Shown here one piece after another: positions 11,339-24,257 of a stretch of DNA of 64,000 nucleotides (within the stretch, counting starts at the first letter, position 1; the number at the start of each line of letters is the position of its first letter). The DNA is taken from the NCBI GenBank assembly GCA_029959085.1, contig JARWIR010000031.1, forward strand, positions 4,340,001 to 4,404,000. Direction: 5' to 3'. The notes under the pieces were generated by a model. That model saw nothing but the letters and a program-made list of their open reading frames with translations, did not search any database and was not told the DNA's origin. This DNA is from Nemophila menziesii (taxonomy: Eukaryota > Streptophyta > Magnoliopsida > Boraginales > Hydrophyllaceae). The translations under genes and the position numbers were made by a program.

Positions 11339-13585
11339 ACACCATCGTTGATATGACATCACCATCACCATCACCATCACCATCACCATTGTTGGCGAAG
11401 GCTATGAGTTATACTTAAAACTAAACTCACCGCTGATGGCGAAACTGAACATGTTTAGTGTATGACACAAAGCATATTTTAAAACTAAGGTTGCTCAAAT
11501 TTCTATACCCGACATCTCTAACAACCAACACTAACAGTTTTAACACAAGTCGTAAGTTATCTACTCAATATACAACACTAAAACCCTAAGAAATTACATT
11601 GGCCTCTAAGAAAAACAAAAAAAGTTTACTATCTTTTGTGTCTTGAAGGAAGGATGGAGGTGGAAACTTAAGGGGTGGTTCAAGAACCTTTGGGTTGAAA
11701 TATATAATAAAACCCTATAATACCTTATGGTTATTATAAATTAAAAATATACATATTACCACATATTAAATAATTAGTGTAATTTGACTTGGGATTTAAA
11801 ATGGTAACAAATAAGCTTTGAGAACCGTTCAAGAAGTTTTTAAAGTTTGACAACTAATATGGTAATTATAATTTTATTTGTAACTCTCACATTTGATCAA
11901 ATTTTTTAATTTTCTTAATAGAATACAACCCATCATTTAGAATACATCCATCATTTGTCCTTGGGTTGTATCACAAAGTTAATTATATGCACCAATATCG
12001 ATCTATGAAGTACATGACAGTTTAATAAACAATTTCACTCAAAAAGTATACAACATTAATCACATTATTAGGTTATCAAGGTAAGTTACAAGCAACAATT
12101 CTTTGGCTATTAACGTAATAGATGACAACTTTGGAAAATTGACGTTCAACTGTCATAGATCTGTTCAAGTTGAGGATCAATTTTTAAAGTCACAACAATA
12201 AAATGAATAAGTTTTTAATCATTTTAAGAATTTATATAATTTTGTCTTGTGAAAGTTAATTAAGTAATAGAATAATGGAACTTACATAATTAGATTATTC
12301 TGAAACACCTTTGAAGACTTGATTGTACAATACTATCACAATACCATTCCGAGTCCCAAATGCTTCCCATTATGGAATCTGCAAACTGTGCAATCTATTA
12401 TAAAATATTATTTTTGTATTCAAATATTGGGTAAGTTAAAGAATAAGACTATGAAATTCAAAAGATAGAACACTTACGGTTTGTGTTAACTTACTAGGCC
12501 AGAACGATGTTGCCTCATAAGCAACGTTACCATTGGATTAAAAACATCCTGAAACAAGGTATTCAAATTATTATATATTTATTATGTTTCATCTAGAATT
12601 CAGAAATTCATTGAAATAACATCAAAACATATATGATATACGGATGGCGCATAATTTTTCATTATTTCAAAATTCGAGTAGCATTGTTTTCCCGCACGAC
12701 GTCCAAAGAGTAGCATAATTCGATAAGGCTTCAGAAGTCCACGATTAAAGAGCTCTGGTCTGCGAAGAAGAAGAATTACTAGCTATTAAGGGTCTTCTTA
12801 ATCTCATTCAAGGCACCTATATATGAAAATGTAACTTCTTCTTTAGGAATAACCTCTTTTATTATGCGTTTTTGATACGCATCATCATGACTTTCCTATA
12901 TAATCACAATACATTAAGTCAACAAAAGTGAAAGACGGTTGTAAAGAAGCATCATTGTGTTTCGTGAAAGATAAATTACAGAACACTTTGATTCAGATGG
13001 ACTTTGAGTTTCATTCGCATTATTAGTCTCTAAAAAACATATTGAAAAGGATCTATAAGACCATTATTTAAGAATTGAGGGGGCAGAAAGAAAAATGATC
13101 ACAGTAGATTTTAGAGTGATCGTATGAAAACATTTTCATCAAATATAATGTGCTTGAAACGAGATGTAATACAAAAATAAGGTAATAAAAAAGATTACTA
13201 AGATTAGCAATAAACGGACTTGAATTGAAATAACATGATTTAGAGTTGATGCGTTGGACAAATTGACAATGAGCCGAGGAAGCTAGATATCTGATCCAAA
13301 ATCATCTAGAAACAAAATCAAGGGAATAATAGTCATATTCATAATTTTAAAAAATTAATTTAGTATATCTTAAATAGATTTACAGTACTTACTTCTTTTC
13401 CTGTGACCCTCCTATTGATATATAGAAATAATAAATTTCGATACATAAGTATATGATAAAAGGTAAATAATGAAATTTAAAAAATATATACACTTATTGA
13501 GAAATCACTCAAATCCAATAACATCAATTTGGATTTTTAAATGATCTGTGAGAGCTTGTGCTAAACATTGTATGTAACGTTCGGT
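11339..13585. repeat. Segment A, copy 3 (A3), left part
   Basis: It aligns by eye with A1 over long stretches: CTAAGAAATTACATTGGCCTCTAAG against CTAAGAAATTGCATTGACATCTAAG, and later GGATGGCGCATAATTTTTCATTATT against GGATGGTGCTTAATTTCTCATTATT. It is closer to A4 (25113-26035). It is interrupted at its right end by a Copia element. No coding potential was recognised. Confidence 0.6.
11357..11394. repeat. (CATCAC)n microsatellite
   Basis: About six hexamer units, against two at the matching place in A4 (25132-25146). This is an expansion inside A3. Confidence 0.85.
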
Positions 13586-13589
13586 AAAA

Positions 13590-15110
13590 TAAGAAAAATA
13601 ATAACTATTGTTACTCTTGAATATAAACAAGAAGGTTTATTAGACAAACCTTATACGCAGCGGATTGGAATGAAGAGTCCAGAATTCTGCCTTCTTGTAC
13701 TTGATTGATTTGGAATGAATGAATCGCTTCTTCTATCTGGTCGTAAGTTTAATTACTAGAACTAAACTTTTGGTTTTCACTACCTAAATGTCTCATAATT
13801 ATCTGTTGTGTGTTATTGATTTGGAGAGAAAATAATTGTACGCTTGAATTGTGTTGTCTGTGTTGTTGTGTTGTGATTTTGTGAGAGAGAGACTCTATTT
13901 ATAGAGCTGGAGAGTTGGTTTATTACCTGTAAATAAACCACTCTCCCACTTTCTCCACTATCTCCACCATCTAAGTAGGACGTTCATGTTTTTCCCATCA
14001 TGGGTGACATGAAAATAAAAACTTATTTTCATTTCTTTCATTCTCACACTCTCGCACATGAGGAGTTACAATCATTCCGTTTAGGTACATGCATTTCAAT
14101 GCACCATATATCAATATTTCTCAAATCTTCTCATATACACATTTCTAGAATAATTCATCATACTTGACAAAATAGGTCGTGCGACCGACAAGCATACGAG
14201 CATACGTTACTAATAACCTGTTAGGGTACATAGTTGCTCAAATGAAACCTCATTCATTACGTATCTTGTAGTATCCCAAACTAATAATTTGTTGTATCAT
14301 ATTCAATAACTCTGACCCCTTTAAATTTATATCACATCGTTTATGTGATCAAAAGAGTTCACTGACATAACTTCATGTGTCTCACTATCATATCATAGTC
14401 CAAATTGACGTACATGATCGGTACTTGCAAGCACTCACTTTAATACAGAATTTTAGTCTTCCCTTTACACTTAGATCCTTTTACGTTGATTAGGTTGCTT
14501 TCCCAAACATACCCCATTAGACCGAATCATTCATGATCATTGGTAGTATGTTCAAAGTACCATACACCTAATCAAAATATCAAGACATAGTCAAAAGTAA
14601 TAAAGGCACAATTTTGAAGGCACCACACAATGAAGAGACAGGGATCGACTCTTCACTTCCTTCTGGTCGAAAGCACACGTGGTATGACACACGTGCTATG
14701 GTATTATTCATATAGATCCAATTGTATGTCACAATTTATAAATACCATACAGATATATAATTAGACAAGAATCGTTGTCTAAGATGGGTTCTTCGATCGA
14801 TCAACCCTTCTATGAAATCAATCAAACAACTCATATCTGGCTCTTATAGAGTAAGTAGACAGTGGGATTCTACTTCGATCATAATATAAGCTTAACATGG
14901 TTCATCCATGTTTATGATCTCATCTTAACAATTAGTTAAGGCGACTATCTTAACTCAAGTTATCTTAAGGGTTCTTCACTACTATGAGTCAGTCGCATCT
15001 TTGCGCACTTCTTGTGCCGAAGGCGATTTCCCATGTGGTAGGGCCAATCTCAGTCTATAGGACATACATACTTCAAAAATTACACGCATTATAATATATA
15101 TCAAACATGA
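13590..15110 (-). mobile_element. 3' LTR region of a minus-strand Copia element (edges approximate)
   Basis: It lies downstream of the RNase H end of the minus-strand Copia pseudogene. On the minus strand it carries a TATA box in CTATAAATAGAGTCTC (about 13893-13906), followed by a CA-rich stretch. It appears to end in GAACGTTACA near 13590, consistent with a CA terminus. The TG start was not fixed; a candidate is TGTATGTCCTATAG near 15065. The matching 5' LTR is not in the window, so the element is truncated at its 5' side. Confidence 0.55.
13893..13906 (-). promoter_or_regulatory. TATA box of the Copia LTR
   Basis: The minus strand reads CTATAAATAGAG, a typical LTR TATA box, with a CT-rich and then CA-rich leader downstream. 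Confidence 0.5.
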
Positions 15111-15201
15111 TAATATTAAAAGAAACAGCTAAACAAACATACTAATAAAAATATATACATGAGTGCACATAAACTCGCAATATTCATACATTATATCTTG
15201 C

Positions 15202-16871
15202 TTAATCATATAGATTTAATATATCCATAAATATATCCCTTGGGATATCCTTTGTGATAGGATCATCAAGCATATTGCGTGTGTGTATGTATTGCAAATC
15301 AACATCCTTTTGTGCAATAATATCTCTAACAACGTTATACTTTATATCAATGTGTTTGGTCATACTGTGATACTTAGGAGCTTTCACAAAAGCCTCTTCA
15401 GCTTGACTATCACAATGTATAATAACGGGACTCCCACTATCGCCTGAGAATCCTAAATGTTCAAAATAACCTTTTTAACCAAACAGCTTCTGGAACCACA
15501 GCTGAGCATGCTACAAACTCATCTTCCATTGTGGACAAAAATTATACAGGTTTGTTTTGCTACTTCAAGAAATTGCGCAATTATTCAACATGAATACATC
15601 ACCTGAGGTAGATTTACCCCCATATATATCACTACCCCAAATAGCGTAATATATCATTCTAGGTGTAATCTATTTTATCGAAAGCAAAAGCATGATCCAT
15701 AGTGCCTTTTAGATATCTCAATATCTTTTTCACAGCTTTCGAATTCTCTTGTCCTAGGTTCGATTAAAATGACTAACTAAATCTACCACATAACATATGT
15801 CTGGCCTAATTCACATCATAACATATACATAAGACTATCCATGCAACTACAATATGACACTGTATACATTTTATGTTTCTCTTCTAGAGTACTAGGACAC
15901 ATGTCGAGAGTTAAGTTTATTCTATTTGCTACAGGATTTTCAATGGCATTGCCCTTAGTCATGTTAAAGTGCTCAATTATATTCATTATGTAAGGTTCAT
16001 GAGACAAAGATAATAGTCCTCTAGAATTTTCTCTAATAACCTTAACACTAAGAATATAATATGCTTCTCCCATATCTTCCATATCAAATTGAGAAGCTAG
16101 CTACTCCTTATTAGCTTGAATAAACTCTTTATCATCCACTGCTAATAGGATGTTATCTACATATAGAGATAAGATTACAAACTTTCTTGGAACATTTAAC
16201 ATAAAAATAGTGATTTTCAATTAACATCTCAAATCCATTTGATGAAATGACTTCATGAAATATCAAATTCCACTGTCTCGAGGCTGGCTTAAGATCATAG
16301 ATTGATTATAACAATCTACATAATTTATTCTTTTGATCTTTTGCAACGAAACCCGAAGGTTGTTCCATGAAATAACCTCTTCTAAATCTCAATTTAGAAA
16401 TGTAGTTTTAACATCCATTTTTGTGCAACTCCAGATTGAGATGCGCCACAATTGCTAGAATAAGACGTATTGAGGTAAATCTAACAACAGGAGAAAAAGT
16501 TTACTCAAAATATATTCCTTCCCGTTGAGTATAGCCTTTCGCTACCAAGCGAGCTTTATACCTATCAATAGAATTGCTAGGTTTCCTCTTTATTTTGGGA
16601 ACCCATTTATTCCCTTACGTCTTTTCGGGAGATTAACCAGTTCCCATACCTGGTTTTTCTTCATCGACTCCATTTCTTCTTCCATTTCTTTCTCCCATTC
16701 ATTCATAGCAGGACATGAGAATGCTTCATTAACTGATCGAGGTTCTTCTTCGTCTTGTGGAGTTATCATAAAGACTTCTCCTTTGATTTTAAATCGACAA
16801 CGAGGAACAAAACCTCTAGCACTTCTCTTAAGTTGAGAATCTTTGAGAAATAGGATTACTAGATGATGCAA
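15202..16871 (-). pseudogene. Ty1/Copia RT-RNase H pseudogene
   Basis: Read on the minus strand from 16871 downward, the translation gives the RT N-terminus (NEWEKEMEEEMESMKKNQVW) and, after a frameshift, RYKARLVAKGYTQREGIYFE and TFSPVVRFTSIRLILAI. It continues with GYFMEQPSGFVAKDQKNKL and the catalytic box YVDN at 16152-16163, where the family has YVDD, so the second aspartate is lost. Next come FDMEDMGEAYYILSVKVIRE and, in RNase H, TKHIDIKYNVVRDIIAQKDV, ending near 15202. In-frame stops and frameshifts make it non-functional. Gag, protease and integrase are absent. It is inserted in segment A3. Confidence 0.85.
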
Positions 16872-17104
16872 TTGACAATGTTTTAAGTAAGAATATAAAT
16901 ACCAGCTGGATCAAGGAGCAAAATAGGTATGATTGAAGGAGAATGATGTCCGGTGTCTCAATGATAGAGAAAAATATATGAAAGTAATGTCTATCCTCTC
17001 CATCAACAATCGAGCTGTGGAGCTCTATCTTGATTTGATTGGCGCGGCCCCTGAAATCAAGGTTCCAATTCCAATTCACAGATCCCTACCCTCAATCTAA
17101 TTTT
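16872..17104 (-). other. Unassigned stretch upstream of the Copia RT remnant
   Basis: The minus strand has an 83-codon open frame (17079-16828) that overlaps the start of the RT remnant in another frame. It resembles no retroelement domain I know. It may be decayed integrase-RT linker or chance. Confidence 0.25.
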
Positions 17105-17690
17105 CTTCTGTTCCAATTAAAATAAGAACTTAAATGATATGGTATGGAAAAATTTTTGATGTTGAGAGTTGTATTTTATGAATAAAAGGTTTGTCAGAGG
17201 GGACTGAATGGAGATACAAAATCGCTCATTACAGTCTAGTTTGACTAAAATTATTAATTGAATAATTATGTCACTGTAATAAAAAGGAGACTTCTCCGAT
17301 CAATGAATATATCCATTCCTTTCAAATAGAATTTTTTAAATTTAGACAAATAAGTCCATAATCTCAAATCAGTACAAAATTCTATACATTAAAGAATCAA
17401 ATGGAAAAGATACAAAAATCCATGCTCCACTAATTATTATTACAATATAAAATTCCATGTCTTAAAATGAGTTGGTACCTTTTTATATATCCTCCCACAT
17501 ATTCATTTAAATTCACACATATTTAAGTAAACTCAAATTTTTTCCGCGATTAAGCCAAAGCAGTCCAAATTATGGTACCATTAATTGTAACGTTGGTCCC
17601 TATGTTGTGCAAAATAGCAGTGTTAGTGTAAATTTGCTTGGATATCGTTTTATAAATTTTGAAGATATAGATATAGTTAACAAATGCTAG
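17105..17690. repeat. Segment A3 resumed after the Copia insertion
   Basis: At 17430-17600 the sequence matches A1 1735-1930 (CCTCCCACATATTCATTTAAATT against CCTCCCACCTATTCATTTAAATT, then the GGTACCATTAATT region). This shows that the Copia and hAT pieces were inserted into a pre-existing A segment. Confidence 0.55.
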
Positions 17691-17699
17691 GTTATTTGA

Positions 17700-18346
17700 T
17701 ATATTTTACTCAATTGGATTCATTGGTCTAGTTTACAGCATTGCCTAAACAGTGAGACACAATTACTGTCCAAAAAACTATTTTGTGATTAGCCATTGCA
17801 ATTACTCTCTTACTCTCCTCCTTCATAAACCACTTGTCGAGTGTGTAATAATTTGGATTATATCTTTATCCCCGACTTCTTCAATGACTTTATTGCGTAT
17901 CCTTACCATCTCATCGACTTTCACAATTGAACTTTATATCATGAATATTTTGAGGGGTATTGTTGCAATCGAGCTATCAACAAAAACCTTCACAACAGTA
18001 TTATTAAAAGGATCTGCACATTCCTTTAACAATATGCTATAACCCACTTTCTTAGTCCCTGAAGTGGATCTTTCAGTAAGCACTCTCTTTCTCTTCAGAG
18101 GAGTCTGAAGCTCCTCATCTTCCTTGCTAATTTTACTCTTTTCTCGAGTATCTCATTTAAACAAACCTCCTTAACATCAGTAGGAACATTCTTGCAACTG
18201 GCAATATCTTCACGAATGCCATCTAAATGGTATCTAAGGCGATAAAAGTCACTGCACATAACCTTGTCACAGTAGTGATATTTAACTTTTCCTTTCTCTC
18301 CATCAACAAGTGTCCCATGTCCACGTATAAGATATTTCGAAGCCAT
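17700..18346 (-). pseudogene. hAT-type transposase fragment (BED zinc finger plus DUF659-like)
   Basis: On the minus strand, from 18346, the frame starts MASKYLIRGHGTLVDGEKGK and continues VKYHYCDKVMCSDFYRLRYH with a following Cys. This C-x2-C ... H-x(4-5)-H/C layout is typical of BED zinc fingers in plant hAT-like proteins. Another minus-strand frame at 17890-18040 reads KKVGYSILLKECADPFNNTV, then EVIEEVGDKDIIQIIT and, near 17720, KIVFWTVIVSHCLGNAV. These match in order the DUF659 region and the (A/S)HCLDLML region. Stops interrupt it, and the C-terminal dimerisation domain is absent. Relative to A1, an insertion of about 0.75 kb sits here. Confidence 0.68.
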
Positions 18347-18454
18347 TATTAGAATAAACTTTTACTCTAATATGAGTGTATCGGGTTATGCAACTTGACA
18401 GAAAAAATTAACCAATAAGTATTTATTGCATACAAAAACACGTTACGTACTTAC

Positions 18455-18745
18455 TTATAAATTATTCATTCTTGACAAAAAATTTAAAATATTATTCCAT
18501 TGAAGATATCCCTAAATGGAACCAAACAAAGTAAAAGGTCATAAGATCATTACTAATTATCATCATATAACAAATAGATTTCGCTATTATCAAAATTTAT
18601 AAAAGAAATAATCTAAGACAAACCCATTAATTTATTGTACTAAAAGAATAAGCTTTCTTAAATTGTAATGCATCAATTTATTATATAATTAATTTACCTA
18701 TAGTAAGATAGGAATATTTTTTTTGTTGAAATGTCATGACGAACG
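18455..18745. repeat. Segment A3, right end
   Basis: It matches A1 1945-2262 up to GTTGAAATGTCATGACGAACGA. In A1 and A2 a Helitron follows at this exact place; here segment D follows directly, so this is the paralogous unoccupied site. Confidence 0.6.
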
Positions 18746-20240
18746 ATCTTTTCCTATAAAACAAATATTCTTTTATGAACAACACGCGTATTCTTACAAA
18801 AATAAAAATAAATAAACTATTTATAAATATAACGTGACTAGTTTCTAATGGACTAAAATCTATATGGAATAAAGATAAACAATAAATATTAAAAAAGTAA
18901 AGATGTAGTTTAGACAATGGTTTCTATACTCATTATTCTAAAAATTTCCTAGAAACAATAAAAGGGTTTTTTAAACATTCTCTTTGTGTCACAGGATATT
19001 TCCGTCCTCCCAAATAAACAACAAATGTAATTTGCACAACAAAAACATGGATGAATTTTGATTTAGTGTTTAAATCTAGGTCTTGGATATTTTTCATAAC
19101 ATTAAAATATCTAAGTTGTAATAATGACAACTATACTTATAGTGACTCAAACAATTAATTATTAATTTTTTGGATACGAGTTAATTAATTAATAAAGACT
19201 TCACAAACCAAGTTCATGCTCCATTTACTAGAATATTAAACCTATTGCAAACAAGGTTCCCAACCTATTTGTTTTTATGATGATGTAATATGCAATTAAT
19301 AATTGCCTTTTATACTAGAGAATTATACCTCGTGACATTGCACAGCAAAGACATTGTACAAATGATAAAATTTAATATGATAAATTGTTGTGCTATAAAT
19401 TTTTAAATTGCAAGATATAAAATTTTCAAATTGATGGTTTTAACTAATTAACAATGATAAAATAAAAAAATATCTAGTAAAACAATGTTCATATGGGCCC
19501 ACAAACTCACGTTTCTATTTTCAATGCATGAAATGTTCATAAGGTAAATGTAGGACATAGTGATAATTACGGTTATTAGAAATTTATTCAATCACATTTT
19601 CTATTTAAAAAATAGGGAACATTTGAGTATAGGGTTCACGTTTTATAAAAAGAATAGTGGTTTGACTCCATAAATCAAAGTTATATTTTTTTTGAATGCC
19701 TCTCTTGTAAGTAGATCTGATTTTTATCTCCCAGATGTGACTTATTTGTAGCGATCTATTCAAGTAAAAGATTTAATCTTTTTTCTTTTATCCTTTGGAT
19801 CTATAAAATTGTTGTAATTCACTTGTTTTATTACTTTTAAGATGAATCTATATAGTTGTGTGCATTATATCCTTACCAAAAATAACTTTATATTGTTTGA
19901 ATCTTATTTGTGGGATAATTTCATATTTATATTTATTTTTACTTTAGTTGCAATATATCTATGTATATTAACAGTAATTTTTTTAATAAAAAATTTGATA
20001 ACAATACAGGTTCTTATTTGAAACGATTGTTAGTTTTTCTTAACAGTTGTACTCTTCTTTCATTAAATATTATTTTTTTAAAGAATTTTTTTTGTGTTTC
20101 AGTTTCATAAATCTGGAAATAAATTCAAAAATAAATTAACAGAGAGTATAAAATAAAGAACAAAATTAAATAAAAAAAATATAAAATTTGATTGTCAGAA
20201 TTCGAATTGGATCTGATATATTTAAATTATTCCAACCACG
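18746..20240. repeat. Segment D, copy 1 (D1)
   Basis: It matches 38198-39955 (D2) and, for its first part, 47757-48890 (D3). Shared phrases include GATTTAGTGTTTAAATCTAGG, GAGTTAATTAATTAATAAAG and ACAAGGTTCCCA. It is non-coding as far as I can see. The sequence TTCGAATTGGATCTGATAT at its right end also closes D2. Confidence 0.6.
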
Positions 20241-21600
20241 TACCAATATCTTACAATAGTTAGATTGAACCTCCGTGATACAACAACAAAGTTGTTCAGA
20301 AGAAATTAATACATAAATTATTCAAAATTTTAACAATCTTTATAAAGTTTTTTCTTGTCTATCGCTCTCTAAAGTTAAATGAATTCATAACCATCAAATG
20401 GTAGTTCTCTTGAGATGGATTTGATGAAGTCACCGACTATGGACTTAAGGAGCTGAATTCATAGCCAAGTGTTGTTGTCCTATTTAGAAATGAATTAATT
20501 AACTAATTATGGTTAATTCTTTACTGTCAATGATTTTATATACCAAATGAGGCAGTACTTGTGAGAAGAACTTGATAAATTCAATGACACATGATGAGGT
20601 TGAGTTATATTTCTCTAAATTATCTCAAAGCCCTAGAGGGTTAGTTCACATTTGATAGAAATTCTTATAGATCACTGATTATCTTGTATTTTGTGATAGA
20701 ATTATCTAGTAATGAGACATCTTTTTAGGGTTTTATACGACTTATTTGAGGTATTTTCCCCATTATTTGATATTTAACACTTTCTTGTCTAATCTCGGTA
20801 TTTATGTTATTTTTAGAGTTTTTGTGCGTTAAATATGTGTTGAGTGTGTAGCTCTTAGGTACTTGGATGATATGAGACTCTGATATCTCTTTTTCAGTGA
20901 TAAAATAATATTACCACAAGACTTTATTTTGGGAGTTTATTAAACATAACTAAGGGACTATTCACTAATATTTGACATATCTTGATTTTTATCTTACTTT
21001 GGTCATATTGTTATTTAGAGAGATTTTTTGCATAAATCTTGTATTAATTGTGTGTAGCTTTAAGGTACATTTCTGAGATGAGACACCAAGATTGTTTGGG
21101 GATTTCATGAAGTCAAGTCCAAACCCATACCAAGGAGACGAAAGAGCTAAAAATCACTTTAGAGAAGTTAGAGCGTTTATCGGCAATTCCTTGATTTCAC
21201 TTGATTTAGTCACCATGAATTATTGGTCAGAGCTTCAAAATTTTTTTCTTTTTTTTGGATATATCTTGTAGTTAGTTATTCGTGACAAGTGAAATACATC
21301 AATTTGGAGTTAAAATGAATAAATTATACAACTTTCTTCCAAAGTGACTCGAACGTGTCCAACACTAGCTAAAAACAAGTTGGGCTATTTTTAACCCAAC
21401 TAAGTGAGTCCATTTGACCTTAAATGTTTTAGTGTAGTATATAGTCATTTTAAAAGCTCATAATGAAGAACACTTGAAATATTAAACTAGAAAAGAGAGA
21501 TACACGTCTGGAGCAAAGAGGTGAAGAATAGGAGACGGGTTTCTACTAAATCTCACCAATATTTACCATACCATTCTCATTTCCATTCAAGTATTATGTT
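20241..21600 (+). repeat. Copia-tail-like and Gypsy LTR segment, copy 2
   Basis: It matches 6018-7380 with visible divergence (ACAACAACAAAGTTGTTCAGAAG and GATACACGTCTGGAGCAAAG). It directly follows D1, as the equivalent fragment follows D2 at 39956. Confidence 0.6.
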
Positions 21601-21776
21601 AATTTTTTTCGTTTCACATTCTATACATGATTATCTTATTATTTATCATTATTTTCCAGTGTTACATTATGAACTAAACATGTTTTTCTTGAAGATTACT
21701 AATAATATGAACCATTGTTAAAAAAAAATTATGTTTATTTAGATTGTAATGAATTGAGTTATTTTCCATTGATTAT

Positions 21777-22570
21777 ATGTTTAAGATTATTTCTATTCTT
21801 AACTTTATCAGAAGTGGAAAGCTAGTGCCCCCACCTTTCCCCGTTATGAAAGAGAAAGAGTTGATTTCAAATAAAAACGAGGTAATTTCTTTTGAAGAAA
21901 CAGTTAAGCAGGAAATCGTTAATCATGATATTGAAAAGCCAAAGAGGAACAAAAGAATAATGAGGTAATTGCGAATGAATATTGAACTCATCCACCGTTC
22001 CCTTTACGTGTTCAAAATAAGAAGGATGACAAATATTTTAAAGAAGTTTTTTAATGGGGTGTGTAGTCAAATTTGCCAATTAAGTTGCCATCGAAGGTGA
22101 AAGATACTAGAAGCTTTAATATGCTTATATACATTGGTGAAGAATGGACTGAGAGAACGTTATACGATTTCGGTGCGAGTATCAATATTATGCTTAAGTC
22201 GTTGTATGAAAATCGAAGATTGTAGAAACGAGACCCACTACCATGGTTTTGAAACTAGCATATATTTCTATCCCCCATCCCGAAGGAAAGATAGAGGATG
22301 TACTCGTCAAGACATGTAATTTATATTTCCATGTGATTTTATTAGTCTTGAATACGACGCGGATAACAATGTGACAATCATCTTGGGGTGTCTATTCTTA
22401 ATTACGGGGCATACTTTGATTGATGTAGAGAATGATGAATGAATCATGCAAGTACAAGATTAAGAGGTCAAATTCAATGTGTTCAAGGAGATGAAATTTC
22501 CCGATTGTAGTGACAATTACTTCTGTGTGGATATCACCAATTACGACACACAAGAGGTATATAATTAAAA
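21777..22570 (+). pseudogene. Ty3/Gypsy gag-protease pseudogene, copy 2 (internally deleted)
   Basis: The gag end at 21808-21850 reads RSGKLVPPPFPVMKEKE, the equivalent of RSGNQLPPPLPIMKEQE in copy 1. The protease at 22163-22210 reads YDFGASINIMLKSLY with the catalytic Asp present. Its C-terminal part follows (VTIILGCLFLITGHTLIDVE), then FNVFKEMKFPDCSDNYFCVD near 22468-22530, a segment that lies between protease and RT in this family. RT is absent. About 400 bp of 5' internal sequence present in copy 1 (7500-8140) is deleted. Stops and frameshifts are numerous. Confidence 0.75.
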
Positions 22571-23800
22571 TAGTCTTGATGATATTGGCGGTATTATTCT
22601 CGCCATGCTTCATTTATATTACCATTCGTCTCAAACTTTGGAAAACAATCCTCTCAAACATTTTGTTTTCTCCTCCTCACCCTTTCCCGTCCAAAATTCT
22701 CTCCCCTTCCAAATCTCCCTCACCTCCGTTCCACCCACCAAGTCTCCCGCACCACCGTTCCTTTCTCCTCCAGTGATCTAGGTGTCGCCCGTCTTTTGTC
22801 CCCTCCGTGGACAACAACTCCCTCTACGACACTTACAAGGTACTATTGCATCAGGTTAATCAATTATAGGTGAAATAGATTTTAAATAAGATAAGTATAT
22901 TTAGTTAATCTAGTGGTTTTATGTTATTTCTTACACGATCGACATTGCAACAGGTTTAGATTGTGTGTTTTAGATTTGTAATTAAGTTTTCTTGAAATTT
23001 CTGTTAGTTTATCATAGTTAATTGCTATTGAAGTCCCTATAGAATAAAATTAAGCTATAGAAGTCCATTATTGTTATTTGTGTGGTTTAGATGAACCATA
23101 ACCATAGTATGTTAATGGCAATAGAAGTCCCTATAAATTTGTGTGGTTTATATGAACCATAGTCTATTAATTGCAATGTACATAATTTCTTTCAGGGACT
23201 CCATTCGAAATATGGGGGGACAAAGTGCATTTAAAAGAAATAAAAGGCCATGTGTACACAAATAACAATTTGAACAGGCGGCCTGCAGATTTTCATTTTT
23301 TTTTTCCTTTATGCATCTTTTGTGGGTATATGAGGATTATGCAAGTAAATCTTTAATTTTGCAGCTGTATTATAGTTTTCTAATGTAATCTAAAGTTGTT
23401 TATTACTTGACTTTCTTTCCTGACAAGAAAAAAAATAAAGGCGCACAAGAAAGTTTGATGAGATCAATAGCTGTAAATGGATATATAAATGTCATGAAAT
23501 TATAATTCTTTTTTGATAAATTCTCTAAATGAATGTGTTTTTTTTAAATATCTAATTTAGATTTACAAGATTATTAACCCTTCAAAAGTTTAAAAACAGT
23601 TTTCTTAGATTTGATAGCCTCCTACTCATACATTTTCCAATTTATGGCTTCCCAAGAAAATGCCTATTTCTGGTCTTTTTTCAAATTAAATTGTAGAACC
23701 ACCATGTAAATTCTCATGGAGAAATTTTGCAATTATGTCACAAATATAATACGTTTTGCTGTTAACATCCTATCAAAAATCAAGCGACGGTTTTATATGC
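22571..23800. other. Gene-like pyrimidine-rich stretch and unassigned DNA
   Basis: The part at 22640-22850 is unusually C/T-rich for this window (TCTCCTCCTCACCCTTTCCC), resembling a 5' leader and first exon of a plant gene. A 74-codon stretch rich in Ser and Pro ends at 22774. Imperfect repeats of GAAGTCCCTATA follow at 23025-23180. No domain was recognised. It may be a captured gene fragment inside the CACTA element ending at 25112. Confidence 0.3.
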
Positions 23801-23801
23801 A

Positions 23802-23995
23802 GGTTGGGGTTGGCATAGGGACAAAGAGATCAAGAGAAACGAGCAGGCCAAGAGAATTATCTATACAGTCTATTTCATGAAGCGAGTAAAAAAGATTGAA
23901 ACTTATTTCAATCAACAATTTCTCATGTTCATCAAGTTGATACATCAAGTTACTAGAAATTACTATTTGGTGAGTATCCTATTCCTACACTATTT
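23802..23995 (+). other. Possible captured exon
   Basis: A 3'-splice-like TTTATATGCAG precedes an open frame of about 60 codons containing GWHRDKEIKRNEQAKRIIYT and, after a gap, VTRNYYL. GTGAGT, a 5'-splice-like signal, follows at about 23969. I do not recognise the product. It lies between the CT-rich stretch and the CACTA terminus. Confidence 0.25.
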
Positions 23996-24257
23996 GACAC
24001 CTCTCTCAAAAAACTAAATTCTGGATTGTAGTGTCTTTCTGTAAAATTCTGCAAGTACCACAATCATGATGAGTTAATTGTATCGGTGGGAGAAAACTGT
24101 GAACATCACACTATAAATTTCCTACGCCTACATTTTTCTTTAGTTGAGGCTGGACAAGATTTTCTCTTAATCATATATTGCAAATAGGCAATGTTGATCT
24201 TTTCTAGTTAGTGAGCAGTTTAAGGTATAATTTTTATATTTTTCTCTAGAATAATCA

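Noticed and set aside
16525..16836. Plus-strand 103-codon frame
   Set aside because: Antisense to the Copia RT N-terminal remnant on the minus strand.
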